A stretch of DNA of 64,000 nt from Halalkalibacter urbisdiaboli (GTDB lineage: Bacteria > Bacillota > Bacilli > Bacillales > Bacillaceae_D), in contig NZ_MVJM01000001.1 of the NCBI RefSeq assembly GCF_002156385.1, positions 1,366,895 to 1,430,894 of the forward strand, read 5' to 3'. A model generated the notes under the pieces. It had not been told where the DNA came from and ran no database searches. It worked only from the letters and a program-made list of their open reading frames with translations. A program made the position numbers and the translations under genes. Position 1 is the stretch's first letter. The number at the start of each line of letters is the position of its first letter. Shown here piece by piece: positions 34,317 to 44,218 of the stretch.

Positions 34317-35009
34317 CTATACTGCTAAATAGCGGCTAACTTCTTCTTCCACTAATTCTTCTCCTTCATATACAACTCGACCTTTATCGATAATATAGAA
34401 GTAATCTGCTACACTTTGAGCAAAGTCAAAGCTTTGTTCGATTAGCAAAATCGAAGTATCTTTTTTGTTTTGCTTAATGTCTTTTATTACGTTCTGAATA
34501 TCTGCAACGATATTTGGTTGAATTCCCTCAGTTGGTTCATCGAACAATAAAAACTTAGGATCAGATACAAGCGCTCTCGCAATTGCTAATTGCTGCTGCT
34601 GCCCTCCACTTAAATCTCCCCCACGTCTATCTTTCATCTCTTTTAAAACAGGGAAGTAATCATAAATAACAGGGTCAACATGACGTTTCTTATCATTTCT
34701 AGCTTCTAGACCGATTAAAATATTCTCATATACTGTTAAATGACTAAAAATTTCTCTTCCTTGAGGAACATAGCCAAACCCTTTTTTGGCACGGTGCGTC
34801 GGATTCTTTTTCGTTATCTCTTCATCTTCATATATAATTTGACCATTCTTACTCGTTAACACACCCATTATCGCCTTCATTAATGTCGTTTTACCAACAC
34901 CATTACGCCCCATTAAACAAACAACTTGCCCCGGCTTAACCGTCATTGATACATCACGAATAACCGTACTTTCATCGTACGCTACTTCAACCTGTTTTAA
35001 TTGCAGCAT
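34317..35009 (-). CDS. urtE: Urea ABC transporter ATPase UrtE
   Basis: A 230-residue branched-chain-amino-acid/urea-type ATPase. Walker A GRNGVGKTTL, signature LSGGQQQQLAIARAL, Walker B FLLFDEPTEG. ATG 35009 (MLQLKQ) follows GAGGAT. It overlaps the end of urtD by 23 bases. With UrtD it powers uptake of urea through UrtBC. Last gene of the urt operon. Confidence 0.92.
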   Translation of the reverse strand: MLQLKQVEVAYDESTVIRDVSMTVKPGQVVCLMGRNGVGKTTLMKAIMGVLTSKNGQIIYEDEEITKKNPTHRAKKGFGYVPQGREIFSHLTVYENILIGLEARNDKKRHVDPVIYDYFPVLKEMKDRRGGDLSGGQQQQLAIARALVSDPKFLLFDEPTEGIQPNIVADIQNVIKDIKQNKKDTSILLIEQSFDFAQSVADYFYIIDKGRVVYEGEELVEEEVSRYLAV

Positions 35010-35790
35010 TTTTATCCTCACCCTTACGTCCAAGATACACTTCCATTACTCGTTCGTTAGTCTGGACTTCTTCCATCGTCCCATCACATAGTAACTGACC
35101 ACCATGCATAACTGTTACCTTTTCTGAATACTTCCTAACAAAGTCCATGTCATGCTCAACGACAATAATGGCGCATTGCTCTTTTAATTTTAAAAGTAGC
35201 TCTCCTGTCTTTTCTTCCTCTTCTTCTGTCATTCCGGCAATCGGCTCATCTAACATTAGTAAATCCGGTTTTTGCATCATAACCATCCCGATTTCAAGCC
35301 ATTGCTTCTGCCCATGCGACAAGAGGCGTGCATCATTATCTTTCTGTTCCATTAATCCAATAAGACCTAGCATCTCAAGAATTTCTGTTTCTTCCTCTTG
35401 CTTCGGCCTTGCTTTAAGAATACTGAACAATCGTTTATCCTGCTTCATTGCCAACTCGAGGTTTTCCCATACGCTCAAGTTCCCAAAAATAGAAGGGGCT
35501 TGGAATTTACGACCTACCCCTTTACGGACAATTTCAAATTCCTTTAGTTTTGATAAATTATCCTTTTCTTTTAACGTAATAGTACCTTTACTATTTTTGG
35601 TCTTACCACAAACAACATCTAAAAAGGTTGTTTTCCCAGCTCCATTTGGTCCAATAAGAAAGTGAAGCTCTCCATCGGTTATTCGGAAGGAAAAGTCACT
35701 TATTGCATAAAAAGCCCCAAAATTCACTGAGATCCCATTAGCTTGTAGGATGATTGACTTCTTGCTTTCGGACGACTGTACTTTGCTCAT
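34987..35790 (-). CDS. urtD: Urea ABC transporter ATPase UrtD
   Basis: A 267-residue ATPase with Walker A GPNGAGKTTF, signature LLSHGQKQWLEIGM and Walker B LLMLDEPIAGM. The signature 'SHGQ' in place of 'SGGQ' is normal for UrtD. ATG 35790 follows GGGGTGGAGGAA. It overlaps the end of urtC by 53 bases and the start of urtE by 23, so expression is tightly coupled. Confidence 0.92.
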   Translation of the reverse strand: MSKVQSSESKKSIILQANGISVNFGAFYAISDFSFRITDGELHFLIGPNGAGKTTFLDVVCGKTKNSKGTITLKEKDNLSKLKEFEIVRKGVGRKFQAPSIFGNLSVWENLELAMKQDKRLFSILKARPKQEEETEILEMLGLIGLMEQKDNDARLLSHGQKQWLEIGMVMMQKPDLLMLDEPIAGMTEEEEEKTGELLLKLKEQCAIIVVEHDMDFVRKYSEKVTVMHGGQLLCDGTMEEVQTNERVMEVYLGRKGEDKNAAIKTG

Positions 35791-36829
35791 TTCCTCCACC
35801 CCTTCTCTTCAGCTTTTCAAATAAACTCATTAAACCACCAGGTAAAAAGACAACGACAATGACAAATACAGCCCCTAAGAAGTAAAGCCAAATATCGGGA
35901 TACGATTCACTAAATAGTGTTTTTGCAGTATTCGTTATAATCGCTCCTATCACTGGTCCAATTAATGTACCACGCCCACCAATAGCAACCCACAGAATCA
36001 TTTCAATAGAAGGTACAATTCCCATCATTGTTGGTGAAATAATTCCGACTTGCATCACAAACAGCATACCTGCTAAACCTGCAATCCCAGCTGAGATAGC
36101 AAAAATAAACACTTTGAACATTGACGTATCATAACCCGAGAAACGAAGGCGGTTTTCTCCATCTCGAATCGCAATTAGCGCTTTACCAAAACGGCTATTC
36201 GTTAACTTGTAGCAAAAGAAGAATACTCCGACAAGAATTCCAATTGAAATATAGTAAATTACTTTTTGCGTTGAAGGGTTTGATAATGAATAGCCAAAAA
36301 TCGTTGTAAAATTCGTTAATCCATTCGTACCACCTGTAACATTTTGCTGACTTACAATTAATGTTGTCGTTACAATTACTAACGCTTGCGTTAAAATTGT
36401 AAAATAGACATCTTTAATTCGATTTCTAAATGTAAAGAACCCGAGAATTGTCGCTAAAAACATCGGAACCATGATTCCCGCCAATATGGCAATGAGCGGA
36501 TTTTGTAGAACAACCCAAAACCACGGTAATTCCATAATGCCATTCCACATCATAAAATCAGGTACCCCAGGTGACGCCTCCATTTTTAAATAAATCGCCA
36601 TGATATACGCACCTAAACCAAAGAAAATCCCATGACCGAGACTTAATACTCCCGTGTACCCCCAAAGTAAGTCAAGACCAATGACCAATATCGCAAATGC
36701 TATATAACGACCTAATAGATTAATGCGGAAATCCGATAACAATAATGGCATTGCGATTAAAATTAATACTAAGACGATAAACAACCACTTTCGATCCATA
36801 AGATAGTTTGCAACTGAAAATTTCATCAT
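35738..36829 (-). CDS. urtC: Urea ABC transporter permease UrtC
   Basis: A 363-residue LivM-type permease with about nine to ten membrane helices and the family segment GYTGVLSLGHGIFFGLGAY. Start MMKF follows AAGGAGGAGC; either ATG (36829 or 36826) is possible. It forms the channel with UrtB. Near 36826 lies only a 16-bp gap to urtB. Confidence 0.92.
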   Translation of the reverse strand: MMKFSVANYLMDRKWLFIVLVLILIAMPLLLSDFRINLLGRYIAFAILVIGLDLLWGYTGVLSLGHGIFFGLGAYIMAIYLKMEASPGVPDFMMWNGIMELPWFWVVLQNPLIAILAGIMVPMFLATILGFFTFRNRIKDVYFTILTQALVIVTTTLIVSQQNVTGGTNGLTNFTTIFGYSLSNPSTQKVIYYISIGILVGVFFFCYKLTNSRFGKALIAIRDGENRLRFSGYDTSMFKVFIFAISAGIAGLAGMLFVMQVGIISPTMMGIVPSIEMILWVAIGGRGTLIGPVIGAIITNTAKTLFSESYPDIWLYFLGAVFVIVVVFLPGGLMSLFEKLKRRGGGNEQSTVVRKQEVNHPTS

Positions 36830-36844
36830 GCTCCTCCTTTCTCC

Positions 36845-37747
36845 CTAATCGAGCGATCTTGTTCTTAATGAGAACATCCCTGCCGGACGCCATTGCAAGA
36901 ATAAAACGATCAGTGCAAAGATTAATACTTTCCCCATTGAAGCATTTGTCCAATATTCAAACACTGTATTTAATACACCGATTCCCATTGCTCCAGCAAC
37001 TGTACCTATTAACATACCGACTCCACCGACAACAACAACCATAAATGCATCTACGATATAATACGTGCCAATTGTAGGTCCAATTGGTCCGATTAACGTT
37101 AAGGCTGCACCGGCAACCCCTGCAATTCCCGAACCAATCGCAAACGTCGTCATATCGACTCGGCGTGAAGAAATCCCAACACACATTGCCATTTCACGAT
37201 TTTGCATAACAGCACGAATCTTTCTACCACTATTTGTTTTGTATAAATAGACAGCCAGGCTAACAAAACATAAACTAACAAGGGAGATAATGAAAATACG
37301 AGTATAAGGTAATGTCATCCCCGCTATTTGCATTCCACCTTTTAAAAATGACGGGCTTTCAACACCGACGTTAGGGGCTCCAAAAATTGAACGAGCCGTT
37401 TGCTGTAATATTAAGCCGACCCCAAATGTTGCTAGTAAGCTATCAAGTGCTCTGCCGTACAAATGTCGAATAACGACATACTCCAATAACATCCCGATTA
37501 ATGCCGCAACAATAAACGAAAACGGGATCGCTAAAATGAAATACAAATCAAATAGATGTGGTGGTATATAATTCGAAAAAATTTGTTGAACGACATACGT
37601 TGCATACGCACCAATCATAATCAGCTCACCGTGGGCCATATTGATTACTTTCATTAATCCAAATGTTATTGCCAACCCAAGAGCAATTAATAATAGAATG
37701 GACCCCAAGCTTATTCCATTAAAAGCTTGCATTATTATCCCTTCCAT
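36845..37747 (-). CDS. urtB: Urea ABC transporter permease UrtB
   Basis: A 300-residue LivH-type permease with about eight membrane helices. Typical segments are ITFGLMKVINMAHGELIMIG and AFMVVVVGGVGM. ATG 37747 (MEGIIMQAFNG) was chosen by comparison with the usual UrtB start; ATG 37732 and 37765 are alternatives. A hairpin lies between it and urtA, as is usual for binding-protein operons. Confidence 0.9.
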   Translation of the reverse strand: MEGIIMQAFNGISLGSILLLIALGLAITFGLMKVINMAHGELIMIGAYATYVVQQIFSNYIPPHLFDLYFILAIPFSFIVAALIGMLLEYVVIRHLYGRALDSLLATFGVGLILQQTARSIFGAPNVGVESPSFLKGGMQIAGMTLPYTRIFIISLVSLCFVSLAVYLYKTNSGRKIRAVMQNREMAMCVGISSRRVDMTTFAIGSGIAGVAGAALTLIGPIGPTIGTYYIVDAFMVVVVGGVGMLIGTVAGAMGIGVLNTVFEYWTNASMGKVLIFALIVLFLQWRPAGMFSLRTRSLD

Positions 37748-37813
37748 ACGTTTCACATCCTTCACCTAATAGTGGCTCGCTATTGCGCCCCACCCTTATT
37801 ATTTAAATATTTT

Positions 37814-37844
37814 GAATAAGAGAGGCGGCAAACCTCTCTTATTC
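37814..37844 (-). other. Intercistronic stem-loop urtA-urtB
   Basis: GAATAAGAGAGG-cggcaaa-CCTCTCTTATTC, a perfect 12-bp stem. On the minus strand AAAATATTT follows, not a T-run, so it probably lowers or stabilises expression of the downstream genes relative to the binding protein. Confidence 0.65.
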
Positions 37845-37852
37845 CTCTTCTT

Positions 37853-39133
37853 TTATTGAGCTATTGAGCTGCTAATTGCACTCGCCCAATCGTATTCCTT
37901 TAAGTATGGGTCTGGCTTTACAGGCTCACCTGAATTCCATACTTCCTTAAACTGCCCGTCTGCTTGAACTTCTCCAATACGAACTGTTTTATAAACATGC
38001 TGGTTCTCACCATCAATTTTGACCGGTCCACCCGGCGCATTAAACTCAATTCCTGCTGCTGCTTCCTTGACTGCATCAACTTCAGTTGTTCCCGCAGCTT
38101 CTGCAGCAAGCGCCCATAAATGCACTGCGAAATAAGCAGCTTCAATAGGGTCCCCGGTTACACGATCTTCACCGTAAGCTTCTTTGTATTTAGCAACAAA
38201 GGTCTCATTCTCAGGTGTATCGGTTGTTTGATAGTAATTCCAGCTTGCAAGATGTCCTTCAAGTACATCTGCTCCAATACCACGAATTTCCTCTTCGGCA
38301 ACACTTACAGAAAGAACTGTAACATCATCTGACGTGATTCCAGCATCGGATAATTGTTTAAAGAAAGCTACGTTACTATCACCGTTTAATGTGTTAAAAA
38401 TAACTTGTGGTTTCTTTTCACGAATACGCGAAATAATTGTGTTATAGTCCGTATGACCAAGTGGCGTGTATTGTTCATCTACTAGGGTTGCACCATTTTC
38501 ATCAAGCTGTGCTTTAATAATCGCATTTGCAAGTCTCGGGAATACATAATCAGAACCAAGTAAGAAAAACTCGGTACCTTTGTTCTCTAGTAACCAATCA
38601 ACCGCCGGAACAATTTGTTGATTTGGAGCGGCCCCAGTATAGAAAATATTAGGGGAATCTTCCATACCTTCGTATTGAACTGGATAGAATAATAACCCGT
38701 TATTTTCCTCAAAAACCGGAAGCATCGCTTTTCTACTCGCCGACGTCCAACCACCAAATACAACTGCTACCTCATCTTGTTGTAATAATTTAGTTGCTCT
38801 TTCTGTAAATGTAGGCCAGTCTGATGCACCATCTTCGATAACAGGTACCAGCTCTTTACCTAATACACCTCCAGCAGCATTTATTTCCTCAATCGCTAGA
38901 AGCTCTGCATCTCGTAAAGATGTTTCACTCATTGCCATCGTTCCACTTAACGAATGTAGAATCCCAACTGCAATTTGTTCATTTTCATCAATTTCTACAA
39001 CTTCACCAGTATCAACCTCAACATTTTCAGAACCAGTCGTTGAACCAGTAGTATCGCCACCGCCACAAGCCGCTAAGGCAAGTAGTGATATTCCGACTAA
39101 AGCCATTTTCCATTTACTAATTAATTTTCTCAA
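37853..39133 (-). CDS. urtA: Urea-binding lipoprotein UrtA
   Basis: A 426-residue type-1 periplasmic-binding-fold protein with a lipoprotein signal ([23 protein letters not shown] lipobox at Cys23). After a Gly/Thr/Glu-rich linker comes the domain [20 protein letters not shown], typical of UrtA/AmiC proteins. It captures urea (or short-chain amides) outside the membrane and delivers it to UrtBC. First gene of the urt operon, divergent from the urease genes. Confidence 0.93.
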   Translation of the reverse strand: MRKLISKWKMALVGISLLALAACGGGDTTGSTTGSENVEVDTGEVVEIDENEQIAVGILHSLSGTMAMSETSLRDAELLAIEEINAAGGVLGKELVPVIEDGASDWPTFTERATKLLQQDEVAVVFGGWTSASRKAMLPVFEENNGLLFYPVQYEGMEDSPNIFYTGAAPNQQIVPAVDWLLENKGTEFFLLGSDYVFPRLANAIIKAQLDENGATLVDEQYTPLGHTDYNTIISRIREKKPQVIFNTLNGDSNVAFFKQLSDAGITSDDVTVLSVSVAEEEIRGIGADVLEGHLASWNYYQTTDTPENETFVAKYKEAYGEDRVTGDPIEAAYFAVHLWALAAEAAGTTEVDAVKEAAAGIEFNAPGGPVKIDGENQHVYKTVRIGEVQADGQFKEVWNSGEPVKPDPYLKEYDWASAISSSIAQ

Positions 39134-39206
39134 AGTATTACCCCCTCTTTTGTATTTTTTTCACATTTCCGAGAATACCAAGCTTTGTATCACAAAACAG
39201 CAATGA

Positions 39207-39223
39207 TGTCATATAACCTAACA
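39207..39223. promoter_or_regulatory. TnrA/GlnR-like box between urt and ure
   Basis: TGTCATATAACCTAACA fits TGTNA-N7-TNACA exactly. It lies between divergent urtA and ureA, about 50 bases upstream of a plausible urt start site (-10 TATTCT at 39172-39177) and about 48 upstream of an AT-rich -10 candidate for ure (near 39251). Confidence 0.65.
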
Positions 39224-39373
39224 CAAGAATTTCTTACAAAGATTGTAAGATTATATGGAACAAGCATTACATACACCTCACACCAAATATGTATTTTGTA
39301 TGCATGTTTTCCCAAAAAACAAAAAACACGACTTTTCTATGACAGACCTATTACCAATCCCACGTCATAAAAG

Positions 39374-39401
39374 TTGACATATAGGGTTGAGTATTTATAA
39401 C
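39374..39401 (+). promoter_or_regulatory. SigA-type promoter before ureA
   Basis: TTGACA, 16 bases, TATAAC, about 60 bases before the ureA start. It is the best promoter match in the urt-ure intergenic region. Confidence 0.55.
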
Positions 39402-39460
39402 ATGAGGTTTATATTAATAGATAATGATTTTGAATCTTTGAATCAATGAGGTGATAAGCA

Positions 39461-39763
39461 TTGAAATTAAACCCTGTCGAAAAGGAAAAACTCTTTATTT
39501 TTATGGCTGGTGAATTAGCAAAACAACGAAAAGAAAATGGAATAAAGCTGAACTATCCAGAAGCTGTGGCTATGATTACTTGTTATGTTTTAGAGGGAGC
39601 ACGTGCCGGTAAAACAGTTGCAACGTTAATGAAGGAAGGAAAACAAGTCTTAACAGCGGATGACGTAATGGAAGGTATCCCAGAAATGATAGATGATATT
39701 CAAGTAGAAGCGACATTTCCCGATGGAACAAAACTAGTAACCATTCATGAGCCCATTCAATAG
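39461..39763 (+). CDS. ureA: Urease gamma subunit
   Basis: A 100-residue protein with the usual UreA sequence ([40 protein letters not shown]). It is a TTG-started frame with a GAGGTGATAAGC site. Together with UreB and UreC it forms the apo-urease trimer. First gene of ureABCEFGD; 11 bases separate it from ureB. Confidence 0.96.
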   Translation: MKLNPVEKEKLFIFMAGELAKQRKENGIKLNYPEAVAMITCYVLEGARAGKTVATLMKEGKQVLTADDVMEGIPEMIDDIQVEATFPDGTKLVTIHEPIQ

Positions 39764-39774
39764 GAGGACTTATT

Positions 39775-40149
39775 ATGAAACCTGGTGAAATAAAGACACC
39801 CACAGGCAATATTGTTATAAACGAAGGAAGAAGGACTAGAACGTTACGTGTTGCCAATACAGGTGATAGACCAATCCAAGTCGGCTCTCACTTTCACTTT
39901 GCCGAGGTAAACCGCGACCTAGACTTCAATCGTTCAGACGCTTACGGAATGAGACTTAACATCGCTGCTGGCACAGCTGTAAGGTTTGAGCCTGGTGAGG
40001 ATAAAATTGTTGAGCTAGTTGACGTCGGCGGTAATAAAGCCATTTTTGGATTAAACGGTTTAACTGAAGGAGAGTTAGAACAAATGCGCCAAGTCTTTTT
40101 ACAACGTACATCCTCAAGAAACTTTAAAGGCGGTGAACATAAAGAATGA
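39775..40149 (+). CDS. ureB: Urease beta subunit
   Basis: A 124-residue UreB, starting [20 protein letters not shown] and containing [20 protein letters not shown]. It is a structural subunit. It overlaps ureC by four bases (ATGA type), so translation is coupled. Confidence 0.96.
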   Translation: MKPGEIKTPTGNIVINEGRRTRTLRVANTGDRPIQVGSHFHFAEVNRDLDFNRSDAYGMRLNIAAGTAVRFEPGEDKIVELVDVGGNKAIFGLNGLTEGELEQMRQVFLQRTSSRNFKGGEHKE

Positions 40150-41861
40150 AATTAACTCGCGCTCAATACGCTGCTCTTTACGGCCCAACAGCTGGTGATA
40201 AAGTTCGTCTCGCAGATACTGACTTATGGTTAGAAGTAGAAAAAGATTTTACTGTATACGGCGATGAATGCAAGTTTGGTGGTGGGAAGGTTCTTCGTGA
40301 CGGGATGGGACAAAGCGGGATTCACACTCGTGATGAAGGTGTTCTAGACTTAATTATTACAAACGCAACAATCCTTGATTATACAGGTATCACCAAAGCT
40401 GACATCGGTATAAAGGACGGCCGCATTGTTGGGATAGGTAAAGGCGGTAATCCAACAATGATGGATGGCGTTAACGAAAACATGATTGTTGGTGCGGCCA
40501 CTGAGGCGATCGCCGGAGAAGGATTAATCGTTACTGCAGGCGGTATTGATGCCCACATCCATTTCATTAGTCCGCAACAAGTCGACACCGCGATTTCATC
40601 AGGCTTAACAACGATGATAGGCGGAGGAACAGGTCCTGCTACCGGTTCTAAAGCGACGACGTGTACCCCTGGGTTATGGAATATTAGTCGAATGCTTGAA
40701 GCAGCAGATTCTTTTCCTGTAAATCTCGGTTTTTTAGGAAAAGGAAACGCCTCCGCTCCAGAACCATTACGCGAACAAGTTGAAGCCGGGGTCATTGGCT
40801 TAAAATTACATGAAGATTGGGGGACAACTCCTGCGGCTATTCGGACTTGTCTTGATGTTGCAGACGAGATGGATATCCAGGTCGCGATTCATACCGATAC
40901 TTTAAATGAAGCAGGTTTCGTCGAAGATACAATTGCAGCCATTGGCGATAGCGTGATCCATACATACCATACGGAAGGCGCTGGTGGTGGGCATGCTCCT
41001 GACATTATGAAAATTGCTGCATTTCCAAATGTCCTACCATCTTCAACAAATCCGACTCGTCCATTTACTGTAAACACGATCGATGAACATTTAGATATGC
41101 TTATGGTTTGCCATCATCTCGATCCACGCGTCCCAGAAGATGTTGCATTCGCAGATTCACGAATCCGACCTGAAACAATTGCTGCCGAGGACATCTTTCA
41201 CGATTTAGGGATCATTAGTATTATCTCTTCTGATTCTCAAGCAATGGGGCGCGTCGGTGAAGTGATAACACGCACATGGCAAACAGCAGATAAAATGAAA
41301 AAGCAATTTGGTCCTTTAGAAGAGGATGAGGGAAAAGATAATGATAATTTCCGTATTAAACGATATATCGCTAAATATACGATAAATCCTGCTATTACCC
41401 ACGGAATTAGTCATGAGGTTGGTTCAGTTGAGGTTGGCAAATTGGCTGACTTAGTCATTTGGGACCCTCGTTTCTTCGGGGTAAAGCCAGAGATTATCGT
41501 AAAAGGTGGCTTAATTGCTCACGCACAAATGGGCGATCCTAATGCATCTATCCCGACCCCACAACCTGTCTTTCAACGTCCAATGTTCGGTAGCTTCGGA
41601 AAGGCTCGTCACGCAACAACGATGACGTTTTTATCTCAAGCAGGCTTTGACAGAGGAGTACATAAAGAACTCGGATTACAAAATAGGATTGGAGTCGTTA
41701 AAAATTGCCGAAACATCGGTAAATCATCCATGAAGTTAAATGACGCAACACCTAAAATTGATATCCACCCAGAAACATACGAAGTAAAAGTTGACGGAAA
41801 CGTCGTAACATGCGAACCATTCAAAACCGTCTCAATGGCCCAAAGATACTTTTTATTTTAG
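40146..41861 (+). CDS. ureC: Urease alpha subunit
   Basis: A 571-residue catalytic subunit with all active-site residues: H137 and H139 (DAHIHF), carbamylated K220 (GLKLHED), H222, H249 (AIHTDT), H275 ([10 protein letters not shown]), the flap C322/H323 (MVCHHLDPR) and D363 ([10 protein letters not shown]). The numbering is the same as in Sporosarcina pasteurii urease. It hydrolyses urea to ammonia and carbamate at a nickel pair. A perfect hairpin and then the 120-bp tandem repeats follow directly after its stop. Confidence 0.97.
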   Translation: MKLTRAQYAALYGPTAGDKVRLADTDLWLEVEKDFTVYGDECKFGGGKVLRDGMGQSGIHTRDEGVLDLIITNATILDYTGITKADIGIKDGRIVGIGKGGNPTMMDGVNENMIVGAATEAIAGEGLIVTAGGIDAHIHFISPQQVDTAISSGLTTMIGGGTGPATGSKATTCTPGLWNISRMLEAADSFPVNLGFLGKGNASAPEPLREQVEAGVIGLKLHEDWGTTPAAIRTCLDVADEMDIQVAIHTDTLNEAGFVEDTIAAIGDSVIHTYHTEGAGGGHAPDIMKIAAFPNVLPSSTNPTRPFTVNTIDEHLDMLMVCHHLDPRVPEDVAFADSRIRPETIAAEDIFHDLGIISIISSDSQAMGRVGEVITRTWQTADKMKKQFGPLEEDEGKDNDNFRIKRYIAKYTINPAITHGISHEVGSVEVGKLADLVIWDPRFFGVKPEIIVKGGLIAHAQMGDPNASIPTPQPVFQRPMFGSFGKARHATTMTFLSQAGFDRGVHKELGLQNRIGVVKNCRNIGKSSMKLNDATPKIDIHPETYEVKVDGNVVTCEPFKTVSMAQRYFLF

Positions 41862-42390
41862 CCAGAAGAAAAAGGAGCGATTTTCTCCTTTTTCTTCTGG
41901 CTTGCAAAGAGCGGAGCCGCTGCCTGTTTTTTAGGCAGGAGGTGCCCTTCCCTCCTGACGCGCAGCGAGCGGAGCCTTTGACTTCTTCGAATAGGAGCGC
42001 TTTTCTCCTTTTTCTTCTGGCTTGCAAAGAGCGGAGCCGCTGCCTGTTTTTTAGGCAGGAGGTGCCCTTCCCTCCTGACGCGCAGCGAGCGGAGCCTTTG
42101 ACTTCTTCGAATAGGAGCGCTTTTCTCCTTTTTCTTCTGGCTTGCAAAGAGCGGAGCCGCTGCCTGTTTTTTAGGCAGGAGGTGCCCTTCCCTCCTGACG
42201 CGCAGCGAGCGGAGCCTTTGACTTTTTCGAAAAGGAGCGATTTTCTCCTTTTTCTTCTGGCTTACAAAGAGCGCAGCCGCTGCCTGTTTTTTAGGCAGGA
42301 GGTGCCCTTCCCTCCTGACGCGCAGCGAGCGGAGCCTTTGACTTCTTCGAAAAAGGAGTGGGGTTCTCCTTTTTCTTCTGGCTTCAAACT
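41860..42390 (+). repeat. Four 120-bp tandem repeats between ureC and ureE
   Basis: Period exactly 120 bases: copies at 41881-42000, 42001-42120, 42121-42240 and 42241-42360, plus a partial fifth. Copies 1 and 2 are identical; 3 and 4 differ at few positions. Each has hairpins GGAG..CTCC, TGCCT-gttttt-AGGCA, GGAGG...CCTCC and GGCT...AGCC. The first begins in a perfect 18-bp stem AGCCAGAAGAAAAAGGAG/CTCCTTTTTCTTCTGGCT at 41860-41902, terminator-like. The unit is more GC-rich than the flanks and splits the operon into ureABC and ureEFGD. Confidence 0.95.
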
Positions 42391-42410
42391 ACTAAACTAG
42401 GAGGATAATT

Positions 42411-42917
42411 ATGAAAATTCATACTGTGATTGGTAACCTTGATACATTCGATATCGGAAACTCTAAAATTGAATGGGTAGAACTCGATTGGGAAGAGTTA
42501 AATAAGCGAATTTTACGCAAAAACACGGATAATGGTCGAGAAATTGCGCTTGTATTAGACGAACAAGGGCTTAAATATGGAGACATCTTATATCACGATG
42601 CAAAAACAACCATTGTTGTTCAGACAAAGCTTGAACCTGCTTATCTAATTAAACCAAAAAGCATGGCAGAAATGGGCAAGGTTGCATTCGAGCTCGGGAA
42701 TCGCCATACACCTTGTATCGTAGAAAATGATGAAATTATAGTTAGATTCGATAAGACGTTAGAAGTCATCTTTAACGAAACGGGGGTTGAGTATGTCGAA
42801 ACAGAAAAGCGTTTTAACCAAGCCTTTAAGTACAAGGGACATCATCACCACCACGCACACACAAACGACCATAAGCATGAGCACGAGACAACTTCTGCAG
42901 CTCATGCACATAAATGA
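42411..42917 (+). CDS. ureE: Urease accessory protein UreE
   Basis: A 168-residue nickel chaperone. The N-terminal peptide-binding domain is followed by the metal-binding domain with GNRHTPCIVENDEIIVRFD and ends in a His-rich tail ([16 protein letters not shown]) that can bind extra nickel. AGGAGGATAATT precedes ATG. It delivers Ni2+ to the UreFGD-apourease complex. It overlaps ureF by 41 bases. Confidence 0.95.
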   Translation: MKIHTVIGNLDTFDIGNSKIEWVELDWEELNKRILRKNTDNGREIALVLDEQGLKYGDILYHDAKTTIVVQTKLEPAYLIKPKSMAEMGKVAFELGNRHTPCIVENDEIIVRFDKTLEVIFNETGVEYVETEKRFNQAFKYKGHHHHHAHTNDHKHEHETTSAAHAHK

Positions 42918-43569
42918 TTCTGCTTTTCCGATCGGAGCTTATACACATTCTTTCGGAATGGAAACCTACATTCAAAAAAACACAATTTTTAATAAAGATA
43001 CGTTGCTTGAGTTTTGTCGAACCTTTTTACATGAGAACCTCGCTTTTGGGGATGGGATTTTCGTAAAAGAAACTTGGCAGGCCTTATCAAAAGCCGCACC
43101 AATCGACGATATATATAAACTCGACCGACTTTGTCACACTATGAAAATAGCCAAAGAATCACGCCAAGGAAGTTTGAAAATGGGGAGACAGTTTTTAGAA
43201 ACTGCTACTCCTCTATCTTCATCCGAAATCCTAATCGAATGGCAAAAAGCCGTACAAATCAATAAGACACTCGGTCACCACGCCATTTCATATGGAATTT
43301 TCACATATGTGCAAGGTATACCTCAGCACGCAGCAATAAGTAGCTTTCTCTATTCATCCGTTGCTAATCTGATACACAATGCAGTTAGAGCGATCCCTCT
43401 AGGGCAAACTGCAGGTGTTCGAGCCATCGAGGAGATTCTACCAGACTGTGAGCAAATTGCACTGGCTATTAATCAGCGTTCACTTGATGATTTATCCAAT
43501 CAGGCAATCGGTATAGAACTAGCTTCTATGGAGCATGAACATTTATTTACTAGACTATTTATTTCATAA
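42877..43569 (+). CDS. ureF: Urease accessory protein UreF
   Basis: A 230-residue helical UreF. ATG 42877 ([20 protein letters not shown]) gives the usual UreF start, with the family segment [16 protein letters not shown]; the longer frame from 42787 is only the His-tail region of ureE in another frame. It links UreG to UreD and apourease in the activation complex. The start lies inside ureE, so translation is coupled. Confidence 0.92.
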   Translation: MSTRQLLQLMHINDSAFPIGAYTHSFGMETYIQKNTIFNKDTLLEFCRTFLHENLAFGDGIFVKETWQALSKAAPIDDIYKLDRLCHTMKIAKESRQGSLKMGRQFLETATPLSSSEILIEWQKAVQINKTLGHHAISYGIFTYVQGIPQHAAISSFLYSSVANLIHNAVRAIPLGQTAGVRAIEEILPDCEQIALAINQRSLDDLSNQAIGIELASMEHEHLFTRLFIS

Positions 43570-43585
43570 TGAAAGGATGATAGAC

Positions 43586-44218
43586 ATGAAACCAGTAAGA
43601 ATCGGAGTTGCAGGCCCGGTCGGTTCAGGGAAAACCGCACTTATCGAGCGCCTAACTCGTGCTATGCACGAAAAATATGAGCTCGGAGTTATTACGAACG
43701 ACATTTACACTCAAGAGGATGCACAATACTTAACGAAAAATGGTGTACTTGAACCTGAACGTATTATCGGCGTGGAAACAGGTGGTTGTCCACACACCGC
43801 CATCCGTGAAGATGCTTCAATGAATTTCGAAGCCATTCACGAGCTTAAAAACCGGTTTGACAATTTAGATATTATTTTTGTAGAAAGTGGTGGCGATAAT
43901 TTATCAGCTACATTTAGTCCTGAGCTTGTTGATGGGTTTATTTATGTCATTGATGTCGCAGAAGGACAAGATATCCCTCGTAAAGGAGGACCTGGCGTAA
44001 CCCGCTCTGATTTACTAGTTATTAATAAAATAGACTTAGCCCCTTATGTTGAAGTTGATTTAGCAATGATGAAAGAAGATGCATCACGTGCGAGAGGAGA
44101 CCGTCCTTTTGTTTTCTCTAATCAAAAGAAAGGGATTGGGATCGACGAGATTATTTCATGGATTCAAGCTCAGCTCTTACTTGAGGATTTTGAACCAGAG
44201 GAGCCTTCCCTTTCATGA
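43586..44218 (+). CDS. ureG: Urease accessory GTPase UreG
   Basis: A 210-residue SIMIBI GTPase with P-loop [10 protein letters not shown] near residue 11, the metal-binding CPH motif in [11 protein letters not shown] near 68 and the base-recognition NKID segment in [14 protein letters not shown] hydrolysis drives nickel insertion. ATG 43586 follows AAAGGATG. It overlaps ureD by four bases. Confidence 0.95.
   Translation: MKPVRIGVAGPVGSGKTALIERLTRAMHEKYELGVITNDIYTQEDAQYLTKNGVLEPERIIGVETGGCPHTAIREDASMNFEAIHELKNRFDNLDIIFVESGGDNLSATFSPELVDGFIYVIDVAEGQDIPRKGGPGVTRSDLLVINKIDLAPYVEVDLAMMKEDASRARGDRPFVFSNQKKGIGIDEIISWIQAQLLLEDFEPEEPSLS

Noticed and set aside
41860-42390. CRISPR-like array
   Set aside because: Units are contiguous 120-bp tandem repeats without unique spacers and no cas genes.
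41810-42400. 196-residue frame made of four 40-residue repeats
   Set aside because: It arises because the 120-bp repeat period is a multiple of three; no RBS, overlaps ureC end, hairpin-rich RNA-like unit.
42787-42876. Longer start of ureF
   Set aside because: It is the His-rich tail of ureE read in another frame; MSTRQLLQ gives the normal UreF start.
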